This document shows, piece after piece, positions 36,178-44,594 of a stretch of DNA of 64,000 nucleotides. Origin of the DNA: Pseudacidovorax intermedius (GTDB taxonomy: Bacteria > Pseudomonadota > Gammaproteobacteria > Burkholderiales > Burkholderiaceae_C); NCBI RefSeq assembly GCF_001476815.1, contig NZ_LDSL01000038.1, positions 1-64,000 of the forward strand, given 5' to 3'. The notes beneath the pieces are model-generated. The model searched no databases. It saw only the letters and a program-made list of their open reading frames with translations, and was not told the DNA's origin. The translations under genes were made by a program, and so were the position numbers. Position 1 is the first letter of the stretch, and each line of letters opens with the position of its first letter.

Positions 36178-37008
36178 ATGAACACCCCGACTCAACCCGG
36201 CCCCGAGCGGCTGGTGGCCGATGGACCGGTGCTGCTGAGCCTGCATGCGGATGGCGTGGCCCATCTGCACCTGAACCGGCCCGACGCAGCGAACGGCCTC
36301 AACGTGGAGCTGCTGCGCGCGTTGCACGATGCGGTGCTTCGCATCCACGGCGACGGCCGCGTGCGCGCCGTGCTGCTGACCGGCGAAGGCAGGCACTTCT
36401 GCGCGGGCGGCGACGTCCACACCTTCCTTTCCAAGGGCGAGGCGCTGCCGGACTACATCCGCGTGGCGACCGCGCTGCTGCAGCTGGCCACGGCTGCGCT
36501 GATCCGGCTCAACCCGCCGGTCGTCGCCGCTGTGCATGGCTTCGCGGCGGGTGGGGGCGGCATGGGCCTGGTCTGTGCCAGCGACTTCGTGCTCGCGGCT
36601 GAGTCGGCCAGGTTCCTGGCCGGTGCCACCCGCGTGGCCATGGTGCCCGATGCCGGCGTGTCGGTGACGCTCACGCAGCTGGTGGGCTTCCGGCGTGCGA
36701 TGGAGATCCTCATGCTCAACCCGACGCTCACGGCGGCCGAGGCGAAGGAGATCGGCCTGGTCACGCGCGTGGTGCCCGATGCCGAACTGCAGGACGCCGC
36801 CTGGGCCCTGGCCCGCGAGCTGGCGGCCGGCGCGCCGGCCGCGCTGGCCAACACCAAGCGCCTGCTGTGGAACGGCATCGGCCAGGGCGTGGAAGCGGCC
36901 ATGCCTGAAGAGAACCATGCGCAGGCCTTCCTCTCGGGCATGGCCGATGCGCGAGAAGGCCTGGCGGCGGTGATCGAGAAGCGCGCGCCGCGCTTCACGG
37001 GGCGCTGA
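36178..37008 (+). CDS. Enoyl-CoA hydratase/isomerase family protein
   Basis: A 276-residue crotonase-fold protein, first gene of the 36-48.8 kb CoA operon. The oxyanion motif is FCAGGDVHTF. The first hydratase Glu is absent (GGGGMGLV), and Asp occurs in MVPDAG as in PaaG-type isomerases. Start ATG 36178 has GGAG 6-8 bp upstream; ATG 36157 (MADTETR) is an in-frame alternative. No obvious promoter or operator was found in the 171-bp gap before it, so read-through from the oxygenase genes is possible. Confidence 0.86.
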   Translation: MNTPTQPGPERLVADGPVLLSLHADGVAHLHLNRPDAANGLNVELLRALHDAVLRIHGDGRVRAVLLTGEGRHFCAGGDVHTFLSKGEALPDYIRVATALLQLATAALIRLNPPVVAAVHGFAAGGGGMGLVCASDFVLAAESARFLAGATRVAMVPDAGVSVTLTQLVGFRRAMEILMLNPTLTAAEAKEIGLVTRVVPDAELQDAAWALARELAAGAPAALANTKRLLWNGIGQGVEAAMPEENHAQAFLSGMADAREGLAAVIEKRAPRFTGR

Positions 37009-37749
37009 ATGCCCGGCGCAACCACGACGCGGCGACGCGCTCTGGTGACCGGCGGTGCCCGCGGCATCGGCGCGGCCATCGTCCGGCGTCTGGCGGCGGA
37101 CGGTCTGGAGGTCTGGTGCGCCGACCTCGATGCCGAGGCAGCCCGGGCCCTGGCCGAAGAAGCAGGGGCCACGGCCTGCGTCCTCGACGTCTGCGACTTC
37201 GACCGCGTGCATGCCGCGCTGGCCGACATCGGCCCGCTCGACGTGCTGGTCAACAACGCGGGTGTGGACCAGCATGCCTTCTTCACGCAGACCCTGCCCG
37301 CGGACTGGCGCCGGCTGCTGGCCGTGAACCTGGAGGCCGTGCTCAACACCACCCACGCCGTGCTGCCGGGAATGCAGGCCCGCGGCCATGGCCGCATCGT
37401 CAACGTCGCTTCCGAGGCGGGCCGACTGGGCTCGCGTGGCGGCTCGGTCTATGCGGCGGCCAAGGGCGGCGTGATCGCCTTCACCCGCTCCATCGCCCGC
37501 GAGAACGGCCGCAAGGGCATCACCGCCAACGTGGTGGCCCCCGGCCCCATCGACACGCCGCTGCTGCGGCAGGCGGTCGCGTCAGGTGGCGAGCGCTTGA
37601 TGGACGCGATGACGCAGGCCACGCTGCTGGGCCGGCTCGGCAGCGCCGACGAGGTGGCGGCGGCCGTGGCCTTCCTTGCGTCGGAGCAGGCCAGCTATGT
37701 GACCGGCGAGGTGCTGGGCGTCTCGGGCGGCATGGGGTGCGGGGCATGA
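37009..37749 (+). CDS. Short-chain dehydrogenase/reductase
   Basis: A 246-residue classical SDR. The cofactor loop is TGGARGIG (14-21), an Asp ends the second strand (CADLDAE, favouring NAD), NNAG lies at 82-85, and the catalytic residues are S135, Y148 and K152. It could oxidise a cis-dihydrodiol made by the Rieske oxygenase, or a 3-hydroxyacyl-CoA. It starts immediately after the previous stop and overlaps the next gene by ATGA. Confidence 0.9.
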   Translation: MPGATTTRRRALVTGGARGIGAAIVRRLAADGLEVWCADLDAEAARALAEEAGATACVLDVCDFDRVHAALADIGPLDVLVNNAGVDQHAFFTQTLPADWRRLLAVNLEAVLNTTHAVLPGMQARGHGRIVNVASEAGRLGSRGGSVYAAAKGGVIAFTRSIARENGRKGITANVVAPGPIDTPLLRQAVASGGERLMDAMTQATLLGRLGSADEVAAAVAFLASEQASYVTGEVLGVSGGMGCGA

Positions 37750-38696
37750 ACGGCGATCCGTCAACGACCGCCGACGACGGCGCCGTCGAGGCCGTCATCG
37801 CCAAGGTCCGCGCCGTCTACGGCCGCTGGCGCCGCGACACGCCCGTGGCGCAGATGCGCGCCGACTGGGACCAGCTCTTCGGCGCCACCGGCGACGCGCG
37901 CTTCACGCCCGTGCAGGCCGACGGCGTGCCCTGCGCCTGGATCGCCGCGCCGGGGGTGCGCGAGGACCGCGTCATCGTCTACTTACACGGCGGCGGCTTC
38001 CAGGTCGGCTCGCTGCAGTCGCATCGCGAGCTGATGGGCCGGCTCTCCGCCGCGGCGGGCGTGCGCGTACTGGGCGTGGACTACCGGCTGGCGCCGGAGC
38101 ACCGCCATCCCGCGCCGCTGGAGGACGCCCTCACCGTGATTCGCTGGCTGGGCCAGCAGGGCCTGCCGCTGTCGCACATCGCATTGGCCGGCGACTCCGC
38201 GGGCGGCGGGCTGGCGCTGGCCACGGTGCTGGCTCTGCAAGGTCTGGGCGACGAGCGCCCGGCCGCCGCCTTCCTGATGTCCGCCTGGACCGACCTGGCC
38301 GCCACCGGCGAGAGCTACGAGACGCGCAAACAGGCGGACCCCATCCACCAGCGGCCCATGATCCAGGCCATGGCCCGCAACTTCCTGGGCCCGCAGGCCG
38401 ATGCGCGCGACCCGCTGGCCTCGCCCCTGTATGCCGATGCGGCCGCGCTGGGCCGGTTGCCTCCACTGCTACTGCAGGTTGGCGACCGGGAGACGGTGCT
38501 GAGCGACTCCGTCGAGTTCGCGCAGCGCGTCAATGCCGCCGGCGGCCGGGCCGTCTGCCAAGCCTGGCCGGAGATGGTCCATGTGTTCCAGCAATTCCCG
38601 AACGAGCTGCCCCAGGCGCGCGCTGCGCTGGCGGAGGGCGGCCTCTTCCTTGCCGCCCACCTGGGTGGCCCTTCCACCGGAGACATCGCCCCATGA
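37746..38696 (+). CDS. Alpha/beta-hydrolase, hormone-sensitive-lipase family
   Basis: A 316-residue esterase or lactonase of bacterial HSL family IV. The oxyanion motif is HGGG (81-84), the nucleophile S161 in GDSAGG, and the acid and base lie in QVGDRETVLSDS and MVHVF near the C-terminus. There is no signal peptide, so it acts on an intracellular ester, lactone or possibly a thioester intermediate. It is coupled to both neighbours by four-base overlaps. Confidence 0.9.
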   Translation: MNGDPSTTADDGAVEAVIAKVRAVYGRWRRDTPVAQMRADWDQLFGATGDARFTPVQADGVPCAWIAAPGVREDRVIVYLHGGGFQVGSLQSHRELMGRLSAAAGVRVLGVDYRLAPEHRHPAPLEDALTVIRWLGQQGLPLSHIALAGDSAGGGLALATVLALQGLGDERPAAAFLMSAWTDLAATGESYETRKQADPIHQRPMIQAMARNFLGPQADARDPLASPLYADAAALGRLPPLLLQVGDRETVLSDSVEFAQRVNAAGGRAVCQAWPEMVHVFQQFPNELPQARAALAEGGLFLAAHLGGPSTGDIAP

Positions 38697-40156
38697 TCGG
38701 AATCACCGCCTACGGCGGCTACATCCCGCGGCTGCGCCTGTCGCGCCAGGCCGCGGCCCAGGCCAATGCCTGGTACGCGCCGCAATTCGCCGGCCGCAAG
38801 GGTACGCGCGCCTTCGCCAACTGGGACGAGGACAGCATCACGCTGGCCGTGGCCGCTGCACGCGATGCCCTCGGCCCGGCCACGCAGCGCGACCGCGGTC
38901 GCGTGCGCGCACTGCTGCTGGCCTCGGACACGCTGCCCTTCGCCGAGCGGCTCAACGCCGGCGTGGTGGCCGGTGCGCTGGCGCTCGATGAGGACATCGA
39001 GGCGCTGGACCTCGGCGGCACGCAGCGCGCCGCGCTCTCGGCCTTCACCCAGGCCGTGGCCCGGGTGCGCGCTGGCGGCGGCGACACGCTGGTGCTGGCC
39101 GCCGACAACCGGCGCACCCGCGCGGCCAGCGCGCAGGAGCTGGACTATGGCGACGCCGCCGCGGCGGTGCTCGTGGGCACCGAGGACGTGCTGGCCGAGT
39201 ACCTGGGCGCCGGCACTGTCACGGCCGACTTCGTGGACCACTTCCGCGCCGCCGGCGAGGACGTCGACTACCAATGGGAAGAGCGCTGGGTGCGCGACGA
39301 AGGCATCGCCAAGCTGGTGCCCGCGGCCGTGAAGGCGGCGCTGCAACAGGCGGGCGTGGCCGCGGCGGAGGTGGACCACTTCCTCTTTCCCAGCACCTTC
39401 GCCAAGATGGACCAGCAGCTGGCCAAGGCCTGCGGCATCCGCGCCGAAGCCGTGGCCGACAACCTGGCGGACAGCGTGGGCGACAGCGGCGTGCCGCACG
39501 GCCTGCTGCTGCTGGCGCGGGTGCTGGAGAAGGCCACGCCCGGCCAGTGCATCGTGCTGGCGCAGTTCGGCAGCGGTGCGCAGGCGCTGGTCTTCCGCGT
39601 GACCGAGGCCATCCGCGGTTTTGCGCCGGCGCGGGGCGTCTCGCGCTGGCTGGCGCGTGGCGTGGAGGAGCGCAACTACACCCGCTTCCTGTCCTTCAAG
39701 GGCCAGCTGCAACTGGAGCGCGGCATGCGCGGCGAGGCCGACCGCAAGACGGCGCTTTCCACCGCCTGGCGCCACCACCAGGCATTGCAGGCGCTGGTGG
39801 CCGGTCGCTGTGAGGTGACGGGCAGTGTGCACTTTCCGCCTTCGCGCCTGAGCTACGACGCCACGCCGCTTCAGGACACGCAGAAGCCCCATCCGCTGGC
39901 GGACCGACCTGCGCGCATCCTGAGCTGGTCGGCCGAATACCTGTCGTGGCACCCGGCGCCGCCACACCACTACGGCCAGATCGACTTCGAGGGCGGCGGG
40001 CGCATCCTGATGGACTTCACCGACCTGGAGGTGGGCGAGGTCGACGCCGGCACCGCCATGGAGATGGTTTTTCGCATCAAGGACATCGACGAGCGCCGCG
40101 GCTTCACGCGGTATTTCTGGAAGGCCACGCCGGTTCGTGGCGAGGCACAGGACTGA
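38693..40156 (+). CDS. HMG-CoA-synthase-like thiolase-fold protein fused to DUF35-like OB domain
   Basis: A 487-residue protein. Residues about 1-350 have the ketoacyl-synthase-III/HMG-CoA-synthase fold (MIGITAYGGYIPRLRLSR, SVGDSGVPHGLLLLARVLE). Residues about 375-487 resemble a DUF35 OB domain (ILMDFTDLEVGEV). Where active enzymes have the nucleophilic Cys before a GT pair, this one has LDLGGTQRAAL, so Claisen chemistry by the usual route looks lost. The OB domain also lacks zinc cysteines. With the SCP2-type thiolase 17 bp downstream it resembles thiolase/DUF35 pairs that do retro-aldol cleavage of side chains; this is only an analogy. Confidence 0.75.
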   Translation: MIGITAYGGYIPRLRLSRQAAAQANAWYAPQFAGRKGTRAFANWDEDSITLAVAAARDALGPATQRDRGRVRALLLASDTLPFAERLNAGVVAGALALDEDIEALDLGGTQRAALSAFTQAVARVRAGGGDTLVLAADNRRTRAASAQELDYGDAAAAVLVGTEDVLAEYLGAGTVTADFVDHFRAAGEDVDYQWEERWVRDEGIAKLVPAAVKAALQQAGVAAAEVDHFLFPSTFAKMDQQLAKACGIRAEAVADNLADSVGDSGVPHGLLLLARVLEKATPGQCIVLAQFGSGAQALVFRVTEAIRGFAPARGVSRWLARGVEERNYTRFLSFKGQLQLERGMRGEADRKTALSTAWRHHQALQALVAGRCEVTGSVHFPPSRLSYDATPLQDTQKPHPLADRPARILSWSAEYLSWHPAPPHHYGQIDFEGGGRILMDFTDLEVGEVDAGTAMEMVFRIKDIDERRGFTRYFWKATPVRGEAQD

Positions 40157-40173
40157 ACGAGGAGCACACCACC

Positions 40174-41376
40174 ATGGCACAAGGCATCAAGGACAAGGTC
40201 GCCATCCTCGGCATGGGCTGCAGCAAGTTCGGTGAGCGCTGGGACGCCAGCCCCGAGGACCTCATGCTGGAGGCCTACAACGAGGCCATGGCCGACGCCG
40301 GCATCGCGCCCGAGCAACTGGGCGCGGCCTGGTTCTCGACCCACATGGACGACGTGGGCACCGGCCGCGGCGGCACGCCCATGGGCATCGCGCTGCGCCT
40401 GCCCAACATCGGTGTCACGCGGGTGGAGAACTTCTGCGCCGGCGGCTCCGAGGCGGTGCGCGCGGCCGTCTACGCGGTGGCGGCTGGGGCCTGCGACATC
40501 GCACTGGCTCTGGGCGTGGAGAAGCTCAAGGACACCGGCTATGGCGGGCTGCCGATGGCCACCGTCGGCACCTACATCCCGCAGTGGTATCCCAATGCGG
40601 TGGCGCCGGCCAACTTCGCACAGCTGGCCACTGCTTATCGCGCCAAGCATGGCGTGGATGCCGCGCTGCTCAAACGGGCCATCTCGCATGTCTCGATCAA
40701 GAGCCATGCCAACGGCGCCAAGAACCCCAAGGCCCACCTGCAGAAGCCGATCACCGAGGAGCAGTGCCTGAAGGCACCGACCATCGCGGCGCCGCTGGGG
40801 CTGTTCGACTGCTGCGGCGTTTCGGACGGGGCGGCGGCCGTGATCGTCACCACGCCGGAGATTGCGCGCAGCCTGGGCAAGACGGACCTCGTCACCTTCA
40901 AGGCCCTGCAGATCGCCACCTCCAACGGCTGGGAGCTGCAGTCCAGCGAATGGGACGGCAGCTACGTGCACACCGCCCGCATCGCCGCTCGCCGCGCCTA
41001 TGCGGAAGCCGGCATCGCCGATCCGCGCACCGGCATCAGCATGACCGAGGTGCACGACTGCTTCTCCATCACCGAGCTGGTGACCATGGAAGACCTGGGC
41101 CTGTCGGACGAAGGCCGCGCGGTCTACGACGTGCTCGACGGCGATTTCGACGCCGAGGGCCGGGTGCCCTGCCAGATCGACGGCGGCCTCAAGTGCTTCG
41201 GCCATCCGGTGGGCGCCAGCGGCATCCGCATGCTCTACGAGATCTACCTGCAGTTGCAGGGCCGGGCGGGCGCGCGCCAGCTGTCCAACCCGAAGACGGG
41301 GCTGATCCACAACCTGGGCGGGCAGCCCTCGCAGAACGTCTGCGCGGTGTCCATCGTGGGGCTGGAGGGCGTCTGA
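40174..41376 (+). CDS. SCP2-type thiolase-like protein (lipid-transfer/acetyl-CoA acetyltransferase family)
   Basis: A 400-residue thiolase-fold enzyme. The Cys motif is VENFCAGGSEAVR (C88), MTEVHDCFSITELV lies at about 290, and KCFGHPVGASG holds the active-site His. It is related to the thiolase at 20083 but clearly distinct. The gene directly follows the HMG-CoA-synthase-like gene, and the two may form a heteromeric lyase or thiolase. The ribosome-binding site GAGGAG lies 10 bp before ATG. Confidence 0.85.
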   Translation: MAQGIKDKVAILGMGCSKFGERWDASPEDLMLEAYNEAMADAGIAPEQLGAAWFSTHMDDVGTGRGGTPMGIALRLPNIGVTRVENFCAGGSEAVRAAVYAVAAGACDIALALGVEKLKDTGYGGLPMATVGTYIPQWYPNAVAPANFAQLATAYRAKHGVDAALLKRAISHVSIKSHANGAKNPKAHLQKPITEEQCLKAPTIAAPLGLFDCCGVSDGAAAVIVTTPEIARSLGKTDLVTFKALQIATSNGWELQSSEWDGSYVHTARIAARRAYAEAGIADPRTGISMTEVHDCFSITELVTMEDLGLSDEGRAVYDVLDGDFDAEGRVPCQIDGGLKCFGHPVGASGIRMLYEIYLQLQGRAGARQLSNPKTGLIHNLGGQPSQNVCAVSIVGLEGV

Positions 41377-41378
41377 CG

Positions 41379-42185
41379 ATGGGGGCCAACGCGAGCGCAT
41401 CGGTCGTTCTGCTCGACCATCCGGCGCCCCACGTGGCGCGGCTGCGCATCAACCGCCCCGACAAGCGCAATGCCATCGACCAGGCCGTGCGTCAGGGCTT
41501 CGTCGACCACCTCACGGTGCTGCTGGCCGACCCGCAGGTGCGAGCCCTTGTGCTGGGCGGCGTCGAAGGCGTGTTCTCCGCTGGCGGCGACATCCCCAGC
41601 ATGGTGGGCCTGTCGAAAGCACAGGCACGCGAGCGCATGCAGCACATCCACGGCCTGTGCCGGATGGTGGCCCATGCGCGCATCCCGGTGGTGAGCGCCA
41701 TGGAAGGCGTGACGGCCGGCGCCGCCGTGGGACTGGCGCTGCTGGGCGACCGCATCGTCATCGGCCGCGGGGCGCGGGTGCTCTTTCCCTTCCTCAAGCT
41801 GGGCCTGGCGCCCGACTGGGGCCAGCTGCTGACGCTGCCGCGCCGCGTGGGCCTGCCTGTCGCCCGCCGGCTGCTCAGCGATGGTCAGGCCGTCGACGGC
41901 GAGGAGGCGGTGCGCCTGGGCCTGGCGGATGCGGTGCACGACGACGCCGACGTGATGGTCGGGGCCGTGGCCCTGGCCGCCTCGCTGGCCCGCCTGCCCG
42001 GTGAGGCCTTCGCCCGCATGAAGCAGCGGCTGCACCATCCTTCGGCCACGCTTGACGAAGAGCTGCAGCGCGAAGAGGCCGACCAGGCCGTGTGCCTCAC
42101 TGGCGAGGACTTCCGCGAGGGCTACGACGCCTTCATGACCAAGCGCAGCGCCGACTTCATCGGCCGCCCGGGAGCCGCGCGATGA
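41379..42185 (+). CDS. Enoyl-CoA hydratase/isomerase family protein
   Basis: A 268-residue crotonase-fold protein. The oxyanion motif is FSAGGDIPSM. Neither hydratase Glu is present (GAAVGLAL and FPFLKLG); Asp is found in LAPDWG. It is the third such protein in the cluster with the aspartate-type site, so an isomerase or other CoA reaction is more likely than hydration. It starts two bases after the thiolase stop and overlaps the next gene by four bases. Confidence 0.86.
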   Translation: MGANASASVVLLDHPAPHVARLRINRPDKRNAIDQAVRQGFVDHLTVLLADPQVRALVLGGVEGVFSAGGDIPSMVGLSKAQARERMQHIHGLCRMVAHARIPVVSAMEGVTAGAAVGLALLGDRIVIGRGARVLFPFLKLGLAPDWGQLLTLPRRVGLPVARRLLSDGQAVDGEEAVRLGLADAVHDDADVMVGAVALAASLARLPGEAFARMKQRLHHPSATLDEELQREEADQAVCLTGEDFREGYDAFMTKRSADFIGRPGAAR

Positions 42186-42982
42186 TCGCCGACGGCCACG
42201 CCGTGGATGTCGGCGTCGAACTCGTCCTGCGCCACCGCGAGGGCGCGGTGGGCGTGCTCACGCTCAACCGGCCCGACAAGCGCAATGCGCTGGACCTGGC
42301 CATGCGCGCCGCCATTGCCGAGGCCCTGCGCGCTCTGGAGGCCGATGCCGAGGTGCGCGCCATCGTCATCACGGGCGGCGACCAGGTCTTTGCAGCCGGG
42401 GCCGACCTCAACCTGCTGGTGGACAAGGGTGCGCAGGACGTCGCAGGGCTGGACCTGGGCCAGTACTGGGCCCCCCTGGCGCAGTCGCGCAAGCCGGTGA
42501 TCGCGGCGGTGAGCGGCTTCGCGCTTGGCGCGGGCTGCGAGCTGGCGCTGATGTGCGACTTCATCGTGGCCGACGTCACCGCGCGGCTGGGCCAGCCCGA
42601 ACTGGCGGTGGGCATCATGCCCGGCGCAGGCGGGACGCAGCGGCTGGTGCGCAGCGTGGGCAAGCAGGTCGCCAGCCTGATGCTGCTGACGGCCGAGCCG
42701 CTGACCGGCGAGCGGGCCTTCCAGCTGGGGCTGGTGGCCGAGCTGGCGCCGGAGGGCCAGGCGCTGCCGCGGGCGATGGAACTCGCGCGCAAGGCGGCGC
42801 GCCTGCCGCCCAAGGCGGTGGAAGCCACCCGGCGCGTGCTGCGCCAGGGCGCCGACCTGCCGCTGGAGGCCGCACTGGCGCTGGAGAACCGCGAGTTCCT
42901 GCTGCTCTTCGACACCGAGGACAAGACCGAGGGCATGCGCGCCTTCCTCGACAAGCGCAAGCCGCAGTTCAACGGCCGCTGA
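42182..42982 (+). CDS. Enoyl-CoA hydratase (PaaF-like)
   Basis: A 266-residue classical crotonase with both catalytic glutamates (GAGCELALMCD and LGQPELAVG) and the GIMPGAGGTQRL block. It hydrates 2-enoyl-CoA to 3-hydroxyacyl-CoA. The end (FDTEDKTEGMRAFLDKRKPQF) is typical of PaaF/short-chain hydratases. It precedes a PaaH-like dehydrogenase, reproducing the paaF-paaH order of beta-oxidation of dicarboxylyl-CoA. Confidence 0.92.
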   Translation: MIADGHAVDVGVELVLRHREGAVGVLTLNRPDKRNALDLAMRAAIAEALRALEADAEVRAIVITGGDQVFAAGADLNLLVDKGAQDVAGLDLGQYWAPLAQSRKPVIAAVSGFALGAGCELALMCDFIVADVTARLGQPELAVGIMPGAGGTQRLVRSVGKQVASLMLLTAEPLTGERAFQLGLVAELAPEGQALPRAMELARKAARLPPKAVEATRRVLRQGADLPLEAALALENREFLLLFDTEDKTEGMRAFLDKRKPQFNGR

Positions 42983-43015
42983 AGGCCATCATCACCCCTT
43001 CGCGTTCATCGTTCA

Positions 43016-44536
43016 ATGGCCACTTCGTCAAACACCACCACGATCGGCGTCGTCGGCGCCGGCACCATGGGCCGCGGCATCGCGCAGCTCTTCCTGCAGG
43101 CGGGCCACATGGTGCGCTGCCACGATGCCCAGCCGGGCGCGGCCGCCAAGGCGGTCGAGTACGTCGACGGCATGCTCGCCCGTGCCGTCGAGAAGGGCCG
43201 CATGACGACGGCCGACCACCAGGCGGCGCGCGGGCGGCTGCAGGCCTGCAACGCGCTCGAAGAACTGGCCGGCTGCACGCTGGTCATCGAGGCCATCGTC
43301 GAAGACCTGGAGGCCAAGCGCAACCTGTTCCGGCAACTGGAGGCGCTGGTCGCCGACGATGCCATCCTGGCCAGCAACACCTCCTCGCTCACGGTGGCCG
43401 AGATCGCCGCCGCCTGTGCGCGGCCCGGGCGCGTGGCCGGGCTGCACTTCTTCAACCCGGTGCCGCTGATGAAGGTGGCCGAGGTGATCGCCGCGGTGCG
43501 GACGGCACCGGCCGTGGTGCAGCGCCTGTGCGCGCTCACCGAATCGGCCGGCCACCGCGCGGTGGTCACGGCCGACCAGCCGGGTTTTCTCATCAACCAT
43601 GCCGGCCGTGGCCTGTACACCGAGGGCCTGCGCATCGTCGAAGATCAGGTCGCCAGTCCCGCCGACGTGGACGACGTGCTGCGCGAGGCGCTGGGCTTTC
43701 GCATGGGGCCCTTCGAGCTGCTGGACCTGACGGGCCTGGACGTGTCGGCACGCGTGATGGCCTCGATCTACGAGCAGTTCCAGCAGGAGCCGCGCTTCCG
43801 TCCCTCTTCGCTGGTGCCGCCGCGTGTGGCGGCTGGCCTGTTCGGCCGCAAGAGCGGGGAGGGCTGGTACCGCTATGCGGACGGCCAGCAGCAGCGGCCG
43901 GCCGCACGTCCCGTGCCTGCCTTGCCTACCGGTCTGGCGGTGTGGGTGGATCCGCAGTCCAGCGGCGCTGATGGGCTGCGCGCACTGGCCGAGGCTGCAG
44001 GCGCACGCACCCTGTCGCAGGCGGCCGAGGCCGACCTGCTTCTCCTGCAGCCCTGGGGCGAGGACGCCACCTCGGCCGCACTGCGCCTGGGCCTGGATGC
44101 CGCGCGCTGCGTGGCGGTGGACCCGCTGCCCCCGCTGGCGCTGCGCCGCACGCTGATGCTCACGGCCGTCACCGCGCCGGCGGTGCGCGACGCCGCCCAT
44201 GCCCTGCTCGCAGCCGACGGCACGGCCGTCACCGTGATCAACGACAGCCCCGGCTTCATCGCGCAGCGGGTGATGGCGACCATCGTCAACATCGCCGCCA
44301 ACATCGCGCAGCGCGGCATCGCCAGCGTGGCCGACCTGGAGGACGCGGTGCGCCTGGGCCTGGGCTACCCGCGCGGCCCGCTGGGCTGGGGCGACCACCT
44401 GGGCGCGGCCCGCCTGCTGCAGGTGCTGCGGGCGCAGCTCGCGGCCACGGGCGACCCGCGTTACCGCCCCAGCGCCTGGCTTCAGCGCCGCGTGGCGCTG
44501 GGCCTGCCGCTGACCACGCCCGAGGCGCAGCGCTGA
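43016..44536 (+). CDS. 3-hydroxyacyl-CoA dehydrogenase (PaaH-like)
   Basis: A 506-residue NAD-dependent enzyme oxidising 3-hydroxyacyl-CoA to 3-ketoacyl-CoA. The NAD loop is VVGAGTMGRGIA (12-23) and the catalytic His region is AGLHFFNPVPLMKVAEVI. It has two C-terminal 3HCDH domains (about 190-285 and 400-500), as in the long PaaH/PaaC proteins of phenylacetate and adipate-type pathways, rather than the 280-residue short form. A 33-bp gap separates it from the hydratase. Confidence 0.92.
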   Translation: MATSSNTTTIGVVGAGTMGRGIAQLFLQAGHMVRCHDAQPGAAAKAVEYVDGMLARAVEKGRMTTADHQAARGRLQACNALEELAGCTLVIEAIVEDLEAKRNLFRQLEALVADDAILASNTSSLTVAEIAAACARPGRVAGLHFFNPVPLMKVAEVIAAVRTAPAVVQRLCALTESAGHRAVVTADQPGFLINHAGRGLYTEGLRIVEDQVASPADVDDVLREALGFRMGPFELLDLTGLDVSARVMASIYEQFQQEPRFRPSSLVPPRVAAGLFGRKSGEGWYRYADGQQQRPAARPVPALPTGLAVWVDPQSSGADGLRALAEAAGARTLSQAAEADLLLLQPWGEDATSAALRLGLDAARCVAVDPLPPLALRRTLMLTAVTAPAVRDAAHALLAADGTAVTVINDSPGFIAQRVMATIVNIAANIAQRGIASVADLEDAVRLGLGYPRGPLGWGDHLGAARLLQVLRAQLAATGDPRYRPSAWLQRRVALGLPLTTPEAQR

Positions 44537-44594
44537 GCCGGTTGGCACGGCGAAGCGCGCCCCTCCCCAAAGAACTTCCCGAGGAGACAAGACC

